From Chara braunii (Eukaryota > Streptophyta > Charophyceae > Charales > Characeae), in contig BFEA01000033.1 of the NCBI GenBank assembly GCA_003427395.1, positions 3,246,578-3,281,976 of the forward strand: a stretch of 35,399 bases of DNA, written 5' to 3'. The notes beneath the pieces are model-generated. The model did no database searches. It saw only the letters and a list, made by a program, of their open reading frames with translations, and was not told the origin of the DNA. This document shows positions 9,481 to 18,758 of the stretch, piece by piece (the stretch's first letter is position 1; the number at the start of each line of letters is the position of its first letter). The translations under genes were made by a program, and so were the position numbers.

Positions 9481-10297
9481 CACTGGGGCCAGTGCAAATG
9501 CAGGCCACGAAGTTGCACTGTCGAAGTACCTACCCCAGGGCCAGTGCAAATGCAGCAAACGGCCGAAGTCTGGAAATCCTGGGTGTGCCCAACTGTAAAA
9601 GGCCAAGGCCCTCAACTGCAGAGATGGGGCTGGGCGCAGGCACTGGGGGCCGACCAGAAGCTACTAGAAGCTTCTCAGCCAGGTCCACACGCAGCCAAAC
9701 AGAGGCTGCCACTTCCATATAGGAAGTAAGGCAGCCCGGGTCTGGCATTCTGGCCCACGCTGGCAATGTGGTCACGCTGCTGCGCAAGTGGCTGCTTGCT
9801 GCGTTATTGGCCAGGGGCGCATGCGGGCGCTTGGGAGGTGAGAGGGGCGCTGCAGGGAAGCGGTGGGGGAGCAGCCATAGCCGGGCTGCAGGGCGCAAAG
9901 GGGTAAGGGGCGATCGGTGTTCTTCAGGAAGGAGGCGAGTGTGGGTGGTCAGGGGGTGATGAGGGGAGACGAGATACGTACCTGGTGCGTGAGGGAGGTC
10001 GGCTATGTTGTACATTGGTCTTCAAAGTCGAAGTGAGCCAGTTGCGTGAATGCGGCTGTAGTAGGATAGGCTAGGTAGAGTAGGAGGGCCCTGGGCGCCA
10101 TACAGTAGGAGCAACATTGGATACGGCGTTGGTGTGGCCTAAGGGCTTGAACACTGGCTCATAAGTTCATTGTAACGCTCTTATGTGGATGGAATCTAGG
10201 CGCATTTATGCTCTCTGCTTGGTACATGACTACTTAGACATCTGTGTGATTTCACAACTTGGCTTTCTGTATATCGTTCTCACTCATATTCCTTGCA
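9480..10297 (+). mobile_element. LTR-2 family copy 2 (5' truncated)
   Basis: It aligns with copy 3 (18759-19839): a GCAAACGGCCGAAGTC-type segment, AAGCTTCT before the TATA palindrome (9704-9736), GGCATTCTGGCC, GAGATACGTACCTGGTGC, then TTGGTGTGGCCTAAGGGCTTGAAC and a 3' end ATTCCTTGCA. About 130 bases after the end (10298-10430) are shared with 12076-12208, so part of an internal leader is retained. The 5' boundary against copy 1 is approximate. Confidence 0.6.
9704..9736 (+). promoter_or_regulatory. TATA-centred palindrome, LTR-2 copy 2
   Basis: GGCTGCC plus ACTTCC (9704-9716), ATATA (9717-9721), then GGAAGT, a two-base bulge AA, and GGCAGCC (9722-9736). Both stem segments are perfectly complementary although the arm sequence differs from copy 1. 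Confidence 0.75.
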
Positions 10298-10664
10298 AAT
10301 TCAATTTATCAAGAATATATTATCATTTTTTCTGCGTCTTCTACAATTTGACTGGGTGGACCCTCAGCATACTTTTGACCCCTGAACTTTGACTCTGCTA
10401 ACGCTAAGATGCATTGCTGGTCTTGGCCATGGATACTGCGTTGGTGTGGCCTAAAGGCTTGAACATTGGCTCATAAGTTCATTGTAACGCTCTTATGTGG
10501 ATGGAATCTAGGCACATTTATGCTCTCTGCTTGGTACATGACTACTTAGACATCTGTGTGATTTCACAACTTGGCTTTCTGTATATCGTTCTCACTCATA
10601 TTCCTTGGATACTGCGTTGGTGTGGCCTACGGGCTTCAACATTGGCTCATAAGTTCATTGTAAT
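10119..10664 (+). repeat. Tandem array of the LTR-2 3' tail, three unequal units
   Basis: Three units begin GGATAC(T/G)GCGTTGGTGTGG at 10119, 10431 and 10607. Unit 1 runs through the LTR end and leader to 10430. Unit 2 stops at ATTCCTT, 1-2 bases short of the LTR end. Unit 3 breaks off after AAGTTCATTGTAA. Units 1 and 2 are nearly identical over the shared part. This looks like template switching or unequal recombination between LTRs. Confidence 0.8.
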
Positions 10665-10925
10665 TGTTATGATCCTGGCCAATTTCGAAGTATACATTCA
10701 TCTGAAAGTACAATGCCATCCAATTGCAAAAAGAAATGAATGAACTTGAGAGGGAAGAGAGGGAAAGAAGAAGAAGAAGAAGTAAGAAAGAAGAAGATGA
10801 TGATGTACTCCAGCATAGACCAATGTCAAGGCTCTTCTTCTTCGCCAACCAATCTCTTCCTCCTTATCTCCTCCCTCTTATTCAAACAAGAAATAACAAT
10901 AATAATGTTGAATGACTGAACCAGA
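10665..10925. other. Intergenic, no gene seen
   Basis: A purine-rich tract with GAAGAAGAAGAAGAAG (about 10766-10802) and short AT-rich sequence. I see no conserved coding motif on either strand. Confidence 0.6.
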
Positions 10926-11768
10926 GTCCATGTCCGAATCCCACTTCTACTGCAGGCACAACATGAGGTCCACCATAGCCATGGCAACCCTTCCTCTTTC
11001 TCTACATACAGGCCGAGGCTATGGTGGACTACTGAGGCTTCAGCCTCCTGTCCAAAGGACCACTCAAAGCAGCTATGCCGCTGCTCCACTTCAAGGTCAT
11101 CACCATGCAGCTATGCCGCTGCCCACTCATCCACCATGCCTGACTCTGGCCCGAACTTCCTTGATGCGGCACTACCCCCACTGGGGCCTTCCTGATGCAG
11201 CGCCTAGCAAGGAGATGAAGGTGGAAGCTCCCGGCTTCTTCCTCCCAGCAGCGCTGTAGTGCCCAGCGCTCCTCCACCTAGCGCTCCATAGTGTGACGCC
11301 CAACTCGCACACTGAAGAATGAGGCCGGGCTCTCCGCCCTGCCTCTTGATATAGCGGCCTACTTGCCTCCTGGGTGGTGACTTCCAGGCCGCTCGGCCTC
11401 TCCAAGCAACCGGTACCTCCTCCGTTTCGGAGGGAAACATCATTGCAGACCCTGATATTACCCGTACAGGCTCTAGACTCAGACTGGTTGGACTGGTACC
11501 GGCCTAGACCTACCCTACCGCTACTGGACTCTAAAAATGCCAACTTTGTCTTTTTCCGCTCGGCCTCCAGTACCCCCTCACGCCAACTGCAGTGGGGTGC
11601 AGTATCGGCCTACCGGCCCTTGAGTGTTTTTCCGCTACCCCAAGGGCCGCGGGGCCGCTAGCTTCGCCACTTGAGTGTTTTCCCCTGCTACAACCCTCAA
11701 TGCCACGGCCACAGGTAAGTACCGGCCCTACGGGCCTACCAAACAAGCAAGTACCCTTGCGGGTCACA
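10926..11768 (-). mobile_element. LTR-like block in inverse orientation (LTR-D)
   Basis: On the minus strand it starts TGTGACCC near 11768 and contains ACTTACCTG (plus strand CAGGTAAGT at 11712-11720), GGCC-rich short hairpins, a CTATATC TATA-like box (about 11348-11355), then TCTTCAG and several GCGCTG-rich segments, in the same broad order as the other LTRs here. No coding sequence is apparent. The family and the 3' end are uncertain. Confidence 0.4.
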
Positions 11769-11941
11769 CACACACTCATACCGACAAGCACTCAGTCAGG
11801 CACGCAGGTCACAAGCACACACACATAGACAGACTTAGAAAACACAGCAGAATGCAGGAATCTCAGCAAGGCATCCATTCCATTGGCAGAACTTCAGAAA
11901 TCAGCAGTGTTCGCAGTCTGTGTTTTGACGGGTCATTACAT

Positions 11942-12208
11942 AATGCTCTTATGTGGATGGAATCTAGGCGCATTTATGCTCTCTGCTTGGTACATGACTA
12001 CTTAGACATCTGTGTGATTTCACAACTTGGCTTTCTGCATATCGTTCTCAGTGCTTCTCACTCATATTCCTTGCAAATTCAATTTATTAAGAATATATTA
12101 TCATTTTTTCTGCGGCTTCTACAATTTGACTTGGTGGACCCTCAGCATACTTTTGACCCCTGAACTTTGACTCTGCTAAAGCTAAGATGCATTGCTGGTC
12201 TTGGCCAT
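11942..12208 (+). mobile_element. Partial LTR-2 tail plus leader
   Basis: From AATGCTCTTATGTGGATGG onward it is nearly identical to 10175-10425, including the LTR end at ATTCCTTGCA and the following leader with CAATTTGAC and GACCCTCAGCATACTTTTGA. Compared with 10175-10425 it has a short insertion (about 10 bases, GTGCTTCTCA) before the LTR end. It lies about 140 bases upstream of a U6-like sequence. Confidence 0.75.
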
Positions 12209-12350
12209 GGAGCCTTACACTTCTTTATTGTTGCCTGATATCCCTCTAATTCATTGGCAAGTTCAAGAGCATCATAAATTTATGGTAAAGACGAGGATGA
12301 TCCTTCTTGTCCCTTTAATTTATTAGTGTTACATAGAATCCTCAGTCCCT

Positions 12351-12440
12351 GTCCTTAGGCACATCCATCAAAATTGGAACGATTCAGAGAGGATTAGCAT
12401 GGCCCCTGCGCAAGGGTGGATAAAGTCACGAAATGAAAAA
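12351..12440 (+). ncRNA. U6 snRNA-like sequence, copy 1 (probable pseudogene)
   Basis: It follows the plant/animal U6 order: GTCCTTAGG...ACATCC, AAAATTGGAACGAT, GATTAGCATGG, CCCCTGCGCAAGG, and ends CGAAATG followed by an A-rich run. The ACAGAGA box reads TCAGAGA and the region after GCAAGG is diverged. No clear upstream TATA or plant USE is visible. The trailing A-rich tract suggests a retrotransposed pseudogene. Confidence 0.75.
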
Positions 12441-12681
12441 AAAAAGAAAAAGAAGAAGCAAAGAATCCTTCAATCCTCACTATCTTTTAACTGCAGGCAG
12501 TGCACGGGATTTTCTCTCGCTTCAGCACAGCGAGATTTGAACTTTTCCTTCCAATCTTTAGGTGTGTGGACACAACATCATTGGTTCTATGTAGATACTA
12601 AATACTGAAAGCTGTCCTTGAAAACGGTTGTTCTCTGCTTGTCCAAGTATATCTGTTGTCGAGGTGGTTGAATGAGTGCTG

Positions 12682-14043
12682 ATGGGAATTCACTGTCTTA
12701 CTGATGTGGCACTTATGCAGCTTGAAAGAGTGTGGGATGATGAAATTGCTGCTGAGGCGGAGGACCACATAGTGCCTGATCCGTGTCAAGCAGCGGGTTC
12801 TAGCCTGATTAGTGATTGGAGGATAACATCAAAATTGCTACAACGTTCCAATGTCCGGTTCCTGAAGAGTAGTGGTGCAAGTGGATATGGTCTTGGTGGA
12901 GTGACATCTCCGTGGGTTACGCATTCACTGCAGAGAGGTTCGTCAGGAAGTGCTGCTATTGTGAGCCAATCGGATGCAAATGTGCTTCTGTATACAGGTG
13001 TGGACAACAGTAGGGATGACAGAGGTAAAGCTGGTGGGATTGGACTGGGGGGCAACAGTTTTGTGGGCAATGTGGGGCACACAGGGGCCTCTGAGCTGTT
13101 GGCATCCTCAACAAGGGGAAGTTGGGATGACGTACCCAATTTCCAATTGGAAGCTATGTCTCCAAGGGCACAGTCCCCGATGGGCCCATGTGACGGAACC
13201 ACCACATCTGATGCTCTCAGATCCACAGATGCTAATGTGGAACAGGAGGAGGAGGATGTGAGAAAGTACGTAAGGGATGATGTCTCCGAGGGGGAGGACG
13301 CAGCTGCTACGGATGCTGTCCAGTCCGGTGAGGATGGCCCTCCAATGTCAGATATGGAAATGGCGGGGTTGGGAATGGGAAGCGACATGGAGGATGGGGC
13401 TCTGTGGGAGTATGCACTGGGATCCATGAACGAGATTAGTCACTTGACTGATATGGAAAACATTCTCTTACCTGGGTTCTCACCCGGTGAATATGGAGGA
13501 AAATCGAGTTCATTGTCCGGGATGCCCTTGTGGCTTCAGTCTTCACCTATTGGGGATGAGCATGGGAGCTTATATGCTGCCATGGTTTGTGATGGCAATG
13601 GGCTTCCAGCCAAAGCATCAGGCCCGAAAATTGGGAAGGATAAATTCTGTGAGATGAGTGCTGGAAGCCATGGGGGAGGAACACATGACGGATGTCCGTG
13701 TGGACATAAGGAATGCAAGTGCGTAGGAAAGACAGTTTATGCACTTATGGAACACGACCAAGACAGCTGGATAGGAGATGATAAAGGATTGGAATTGAGA
13801 GAAGAGCCAGGGGCTGGAGTTGTGCTCAATGAAGAACCAGACACCATAATGTCAGGACAAGATGATGCAGTTTCTGGACAATGCAAGGACGGTGCTGCGG
13901 ATGGCAGGAGTGCTCAATCCCAAGATCAGAGTACATCAGAAGTTGCTGTGGGGGATGATTCTGAAGTTGTTGTAAATGGGGTCGAGTCACCGGTATGTTC
14001 GGATATCTCGGGTGCTTGTCAACCTGCCCTTGCATGTTTTTGA
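12682..14043 (+). CDS. Uninterrupted unrecognised acidic protein, 453 aa
   Basis: The frame opens right after an in-frame TGA (12673-12675); the first ATG is at 12682, giving 453 residues, by far the longest convincing frame in the window. I do not recognise a family. The protein is rich in Gly, Ser, Asp and Glu. It has an acidic stretch near residues 185-230 (EQEEEDVRKY, DVSEGEDAAATDAV), Met-rich acidic repeats (SDMEMAGLGMGSDMEDG), a compact Cys/His cluster CPCGHKECKC at about residue 345, and an acidic C-terminus. No signal peptide or membrane segment is obvious. Possible splice acceptors (for example TTTTAACTGCAG near 12497) precede it, so it could be one exon of a longer gene. U6-like sequences flank it. 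It may be a host gene or a captured exon. Confidence 0.45.
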   Translation: MGIHCLTDVALMQLERVWDDEIAAEAEDHIVPDPCQAAGSSLISDWRITSKLLQRSNVRFLKSSGASGYGLGGVTSPWVTHSLQRGSSGSAAIVSQSDANVLLYTGVDNSRDDRGKAGGIGLGGNSFVGNVGHTGASELLASSTRGSWDDVPNFQLEAMSPRAQSPMGPCDGTTTSDALRSTDANVEQEEEDVRKYVRDDVSEGEDAAATDAVQSGEDGPPMSDMEMAGLGMGSDMEDGALWEYALGSMNEISHLTDMENILLPGFSPGEYGGKSSSLSGMPLWLQSSPIGDEHGSLYAAMVCDGNGLPAKASGPKIGKDKFCEMSAGSHGGGTHDGCPCGHKECKCVGKTVYALMEHDQDSWIGDDKGLELREEPGAGVVLNEEPDTIMSGQDDAVSGQCKDGAADGRSAQSQDQSTSEVAVGDDSEVVVNGVESPVCSDISGACQPALACF

Positions 14044-14241
14044 TTCCCAAGTGGAATCGAATAGTTCTAGATAGCACAAAAATCGGTCTCAAAGGCCAAC
14101 CAGATTCATGTTTGCTGTTTTCAGGCTTGATGACCAGATGTGGTTTTGTTCCTTGGCCGGCTGGCATGTTGTTTCTCTTTATCCAATTTGTGGGTTGTTT
14201 GGGCGCTCAAATATCCAGAATAAAAAATAAAAGCTGTTCAA

Positions 14242-14340
14242 GTGCCCTTCAGGACATCTGTTAAAATTGGAACGATACACAGAAGACTAGCATGGCCCCT
14301 GTGGAAGGATGACACACATAATCGTGAAATGCTCCAAAAA
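14242..14340 (+). ncRNA. U6 snRNA-like sequence, copy 2 (probable pseudogene)
   Basis: It contains CCCTTCAGGACATC, TAAAATTGGAACGATAC, AGCATGGCCCCTG, GGAAGGATGACACAC and GTGAAATG(C)TCCAAAAA, so the whole U6 length is present. The ACAGAGA box reads ACACAGA and GATTAGC is GACTAGC. An AT-rich ATAAAAAATAAAAG lies about 10-25 bases upstream, but no USE element is recognisable. The 3' end is followed by G-rich sequence rather than a T-run terminator. Confidence 0.75.
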
Positions 14341-15179
14341 GAAGGGGGGGGGGGGAAATAAAATGTTTTTCAAGTTTTCAAGCAGTTCTGGAATTTTCTT
14401 CATAAAAGTTTATATAAAGTGTGCAGGATCTGCTTGCTTGGTTGCGGAGTGGAAGAGAGATTCCTGGAAATGAATCGCCTAAGATTGGCAGCACAAGATA
14501 GGGAGATGCCAGACAACTTATTTGGTTGCGTTCACGAGAGAGCATGGGGTGGTCAGTAATGTGGCTAATGAAAGAGCTATGGTTTCTTGAAGTGTGTTCA
14601 TTTTTGTTTCCATCAGCGAACCTTTCCCAATTGTTGGATTAGGGAAGCTGACTGTCCATTACAAGTACAGGCCTATGTTGTTACACACAGTCGAAGAAGA
14701 AGAAGAAGATCTTTGCTTCCATCACTGAAAGAGAATGAGCCCCCGCTCTCTGTCTCTCTCCCACACACATATACACACCCATCATCTCTTCCTCCCTCTT
14801 CTTCTTGCACTTCTTCGGCATCATCATCATCATTGCTGTCAAACGTCATCCCATCAGTGTCGTTATCCTCATCTTCATCATCGTCTTCGCGCTGTTTAGC
14901 TGGGAGATTCGAAGAGGATGTCAACACCATCATTCCATATCCTATCTGTCTGTTCCCATACCACCATTGACAGCTAGAGATCTTGGTGGTGCATCTAGAA
15001 TGCACAAGAGTGTTGATGTTGCTCTCAACTCATGATGGCCAGAAATAGCAGATGTTGAGAGTGATATCCTCCTTGCGGTGATGCCTGTCATAACAATGCA
15101 GGTCTTCATGCACATCAAATGAAGGGCGTGAGTTCACATTCAGCAGGCCAGACTCTCAATAAGTTGGGCCTTACGTGGC
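14341..15179. other. No gene seen; simple-sequence segments
   Basis: A G10 run (14345 on), a GAAGAAG tract (about 14693-14709) and a TCATCATC/TCTTCTTC-rich stretch (14790-14890). The open frames on both strands across it are low-complexity Ser/Arg or Asp/Glu runs. Confidence 0.55.
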
Positions 15180-16905
15180 TCTTCTTGTTTCCTCTTGCGC
15201 TCCGATTTTCTTGTCTCCCATATGTCATGGAGTCTTCTCCTGCTGCTCCTCCAGTTTCAGAGTCGTTTCCATGATCAGGTCCTCCATCGGAGGATTATGG
15301 CAACCGTGGAAAGTGAGGGAGAAGACCCTCCCTCACTTTATCCGCCTTCAGTGCCCTCATGATATTCATGGCAACCGTGTTGTTGGGGTGTCCTTGTTCT
15401 TTCCCGGCCTCTTGGATGTGCCATGTGCGGTCAGCTGGGGGGAAGATGTTGGGCCTGTGTCAGTGCAGTGCCACACCCAGTCCGGTTCATTGAGGTTATT
15501 GTCAGAACACCCCAACTTCCTTAGTCAGGCTCTGCTATAAACCATGTTCCTGGCGCTTCCTTGACTTCAAGTAGAGCATATTTGGCCATAGCTCACGGTC
15601 TTAAGCTTGCACAGGGAATATGGGGCATTTGTAGTTCCCTCTCTTTCTGCATTTGACGCAGATTGGAGAGGTTTTTGTCAAAAGTGTTGCAAATTGTGCC
15701 TTTCCTTCAAAGTTTTCATGGATGTGGAAAGACCGTACGGTTATCAGTTTTAAGCTCTAGTATTTCAGGCACTGTGTTGCAGGAGAACAGAACTCTGGGG
15801 TTGGTAAAATCAATTCCAACTCGTTCGAACTCCTTGGGCTCACGATCAACTGCTGCTCAAAACTTAGTCAGCAATTCCAAGCTGGTCAATTTGAGCCACA
15901 CCTACACTGGAGGCAGGGGCACAGCCCGTCTCCGGATGATTTTCCTGACGTATTGGGTGGCCCCGATACAGATGATGCGAGCCAGGGAGGGGGTTGTTCA
16001 GGGCAGTCCGATCCGCTCATCTCCCCACCCCAGGTGTCCCATCGTCTGCAGGAGGCCACTCGTGGTTCCACACCTGCACTAGAACTTGGCATGCCCGGTG
16101 CCACTGCTGATGATCGGGTCCCGCCCAACTCTCGTCCGCAGATGGTCCTTCCCGGAGTGCACAGCCGTCGGCCTCCGGCGCTGTTGATGTGGCGGTCCCT
16201 CATGACATGACACATGCTGCTGCAGCCACAATGACGTGGCCACCTGCTGAGGAGGGCTTATCACCCACCCTCTCGAGCCCCCATCGACGCCATCGTGCAG
16301 TATACCGCGACTCTAAGGGGAGGCTTAGACGAGGGCCAGTTTTCACGGGTGCGCTAGACAGGTGGGCAGCTTCAGCTACAACTGCCGATACAGAGGGGGA
16401 TTTGTCACCATACTTCCCGAGACCGGTGTTAGATCTGCCGCGAGAGGAACCTGATGTGGTGGCTGGAGGCAGGGACGGTGGACAGGCCGTTGCTGGGGAG
16501 GCTGTTGCGCAGGAGGGAGGCGTAGAGAGAGAGGATTGTGCAGCTGACTTGGCGGACGCTGGGTACTCTGCACAAGAGATCTAGGAGGTGTTGAGGGGGT
16601 ACTGAGAAGGAGGCAGGCAAGGCATAGCTCAGCAGGGTTGGCCGCACACGCGACCTTTCAGCACTCTCGTTGCCACCTCCTGATCTCACTTGGGCACTGA
16701 ACATCACAGGCATGGTACCACAGCCGGCTCCCATGACCGATATGCAAGTGGCCGATGGAGAGAGCAGTGGTGTACGGGATCACGACTCCCTAGGCACGGG
16801 TCTTCGCCGTCCAGTGTCACCCATTGACTTCCACATCCGTGCCATGCTGCCACTGCCTCCCAGAGATGCTTCAGTCGTTATTGAGACACTTGGAATTATA
16901 TAATC
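15180..16905 (+). pseudogene. Broken coding-like sequence of unknown family
   Basis: Coherent protein-like stretches follow each other in different plus-strand frames. 15175-15540 contains HFIRLQCPHDIHGNRVVGVS. After stops comes EYGAFVVPSLSAFDADWRGF (about 15615). A probable acceptor (GTGTTGCAG at about 15780) follows. 15953-16210 is Asp/Gly/Pro-rich, 16189-16584 gives HRAVYRDSKGRLRRGPVF and an acidic tail, and 16670-16903 begins within PPPDLTWALNITGM. No known domain is recognised. Frame shifts, stops and possible splice signals fit either a decayed gene or a multi-exon gene read without its introns. Confidence 0.3.
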
Positions 16906-17082
16906 AATATTAATCATGGAATAGACACAAATTATGTAAAGTGAACTTCCACTAGACTGATGTTTGGTGAACGTTAGGGACATGACAGTGCTGTGGCCAT
17001 GTATTTGGCCCGTTTCTTGGCAGAGATTGCATAGGGAGATATGAACCCTTACTTTCAGGCCCTAGGACCATTCCTGCATGCA

Positions 17083-17155
17083 CACAGGGAATCAAACTGG
17101 CACCCTTAGCTGCAAGAGCCAAGTCTGTTAACCACTACAGCCATGACACCGTGTG
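17083..17155 (-). repeat. tRNA-like (SINE head-like) module 1
   Basis: The minus strand gives GTGTCATGGCTGTAGTGG followed by TTAACAGACTTGGCTCTTG and then GCCAGTTTGATTCCC. These resemble a pol III A box (TGGCTGTAGTGG) and B box (GTTTGATTCCC) at tRNA spacing. It is too diverged to be a working tRNA and no A-tail was found. Confidence 0.4.
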
Positions 17156-17334
17156 TCAAAGTGGAACGATATTGGTTGCCACCTGCAAGGCTGTAGTGTC
17201 CTACACACTCACACCACACAGAGCACACACGGACACAGCAGTTCTCACACACTTTGCTCCAATCCAGCACAAGATCCTCCACTGCTCCATGCCTAGTCAC
17301 CACACGGGAGGCAAGGCGCTATCCATAGGTTCCA

Positions 17335-17412
17335 CAGGAGCTTTCACAGTAGTCATAGGATCGACACACTCTGTCACAAGAGCAAAGTCTGTTAACCACT
17401 ACAGTGTCATTT
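17335..17412 (-). repeat. tRNA-like (SINE head-like) module 2
   Basis: The minus strand has ACTGTAGTGGTTAACAGACT and CTCTTGTGACAG, then GTGTGTCGATCC. The first part is nearly identical to module 1, so the two share an origin. The B-box-like GTCGATCC is weaker. Confidence 0.35.
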
Positions 17413-17453
17413 GGGCCCCCAGCTCTCATCAAGGCTACTGGGATGGACTCATG

Positions 17454-17785
17454 ACTTTTTTTCTGTTTTGCTTTGTTTTTCGCAAAAGAGCTGGGTCTTA
17501 TTGTAAGAGCTGGAAACGGGGTACAGCAACCGTCACAACTATGAAACACACTCACGCCTCTTTCTGTTATGGCAGAGAGAACCTGAACAAAGGCATTGAT
17601 TACTTCCTCACAAGAAGGATGTACCCCTGTTCTGCCCCTGCTTTCTGTGAAGCCCCACTGTTATTGACATTGTCTGCCACCAAACTTAGATTGTGGTCTA
17701 AAGGCAGACTTACACTGACCGGGTCCTCCCTTTCAGCCCTCATATTTCCCAGCAGATTGAATGTCCAGGGAGACCCCCAGGAGGG
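17454..17785 (-). mobile_element. Possible old LINE 3' end fragment
   Basis: A T-rich stretch (17454-17480) is followed by sequence resembling the long LINE's 3' UTR: GGCATTGATTAC, TCC and GGATGTACC appear in the same order at 17594-17633 and 3630-3660. The similarity is short and diverged. Confidence 0.35.
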
Positions 17786-18104
17786 ATGACTGCCCAGGCT
17801 GTAAGAGGATTCTGGAACGCAGCCAAACAGCCGAGCCTAGGCAGTTATAAAGAAGAAGCGATGACGTATCTGCTGATGACTGAGAGCAACTTTCCTTGAA
17901 CTGTCCTGCGCTCCGCGCAGTAGTCAGGGAAAGGAGGTACTTGGAGGGGTGTCGTCAGCCACCCTTGATTACTCTCTGCCCAGGTGCTCCAGTCTGTGAC
18001 AACTGCTGGAACCAAGTCCAGCATTCCTGATGCAACACCAATAAGTAAACCTGCGTGAAAAAGTTCAAAAAGCCATTACCTGCCGACCCACTCCTGGGCA
18101 TGGA

Positions 18105-18562
18105 CTTTTTTTTTTACCTCGTGTTACCTACCCCGGACAAACAAGGGACCAGCCCTATTTTTACCTCGCATTACCTACCGCGGTCCGCACTCCAAGATGA
18201 TTTAGGGTCTAAGACTAGATTCTAAGAATAGGGTCTAGGGCTACGGCAACTCCTCTATTCAGGGGACCAGCCTTAAATGTACTAACTAGGCCTAACTTAT
18301 CCTAAGGTTATGGGTCTGCACCCACCTAACTCTGCTCTGTGTGGGGAGCAGCACCCAAGCTCCTAACACCTGGTGCGCGCTGGAAAGTGAGACCCAACAC
18401 TTCCACAACCAGCCAGGAGGGACAAGCAGACTTTCGCAGTTGGTGAACCCAAAGTATGCCACACAGGGGGTCGTGGGGAATCAAATGGATGTCGTGGGGA
18501 ATTGAACCCACAACCTCCTGTGTACCACTTATGTGCTCAACCAACTGAGCTAGGCCGCTTGG
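18105..18562 (-). mobile_element. tRNA-derived SINE with A-tail
   Basis: The minus-strand element begins CCAAGCGGCCTAGCTCAGTT at 18562, a tRNA-like head with a perfect GCTC...GAGC D-arm and A box TAGCTCAGTTGG, then a B box GGTTCAATTCC (near 18490). The body runs about 370 bases and ends in ten A (T10 on the plus strand, 18106-18115). It is flanked by CCTGGGCATGGA (18093-18104) and CCTGGGATGGA (18563-18573), a target-site duplication with one indel. The segment next to the tail holds two related GGTAGGTAA(C/T)-type repeats. SINEs depend on LINE enzymes, and L1-type LINEs are present nearby. Confidence 0.75.
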
Positions 18563-18637
18563 CCTGGGATGGATTTATGTCAATTCACTGTGGTCTTGCA
18601 TTTTCAGTTTGACATTTAATTTTTTTTTGAAGAAAAA

Positions 18638-18740
18638 CATTTGGACCATTTCTCTATTAAATTCTATTTATGTATGTCATCCACAAGGATGCTAATCTTC
18701 TCTGTATCATTCCAATTTTAACAGATGTCCTGAAGGACAG
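18638..18740 (-). ncRNA. U6 snRNA-like sequence, copy 3 (pseudogene)
   Basis: The minus strand reads CTGTCCTTCAGGACATCTG, TTAAAATTGGAATGATACAG, AGAAGATTAGCAT, then lacks the GGCCCCTGCG segment, continues GGATGACATACATAAATA, and ends AGAAATGGTCCAAATG with an insertion before that end. The ACAGAGA box is intact, but the internal deletion and 3' insertion rule out a normal U6. Confidence 0.75.
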
Positions 18741-18758
18741 TTTTACATAATTATTGAG

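Noticed and set aside
9027-10015. Several 160-codon overlapping ORFs on the minus strand
   Set aside because: GC-rich LTR sequence opens frames by chance. They are not kept in the related copies at 18759 and 20519.
14242-14340. Active U6 gene
   Set aside because: The ACAGAGA box is altered, no USE is present and no T-run terminator follows.
18478-18562. Functional tRNA gene at the SINE head
   Set aside because: The T-loop has an extra base, no matching acceptor stem closes it, and the sequence continues into a SINE body with an A-tail.
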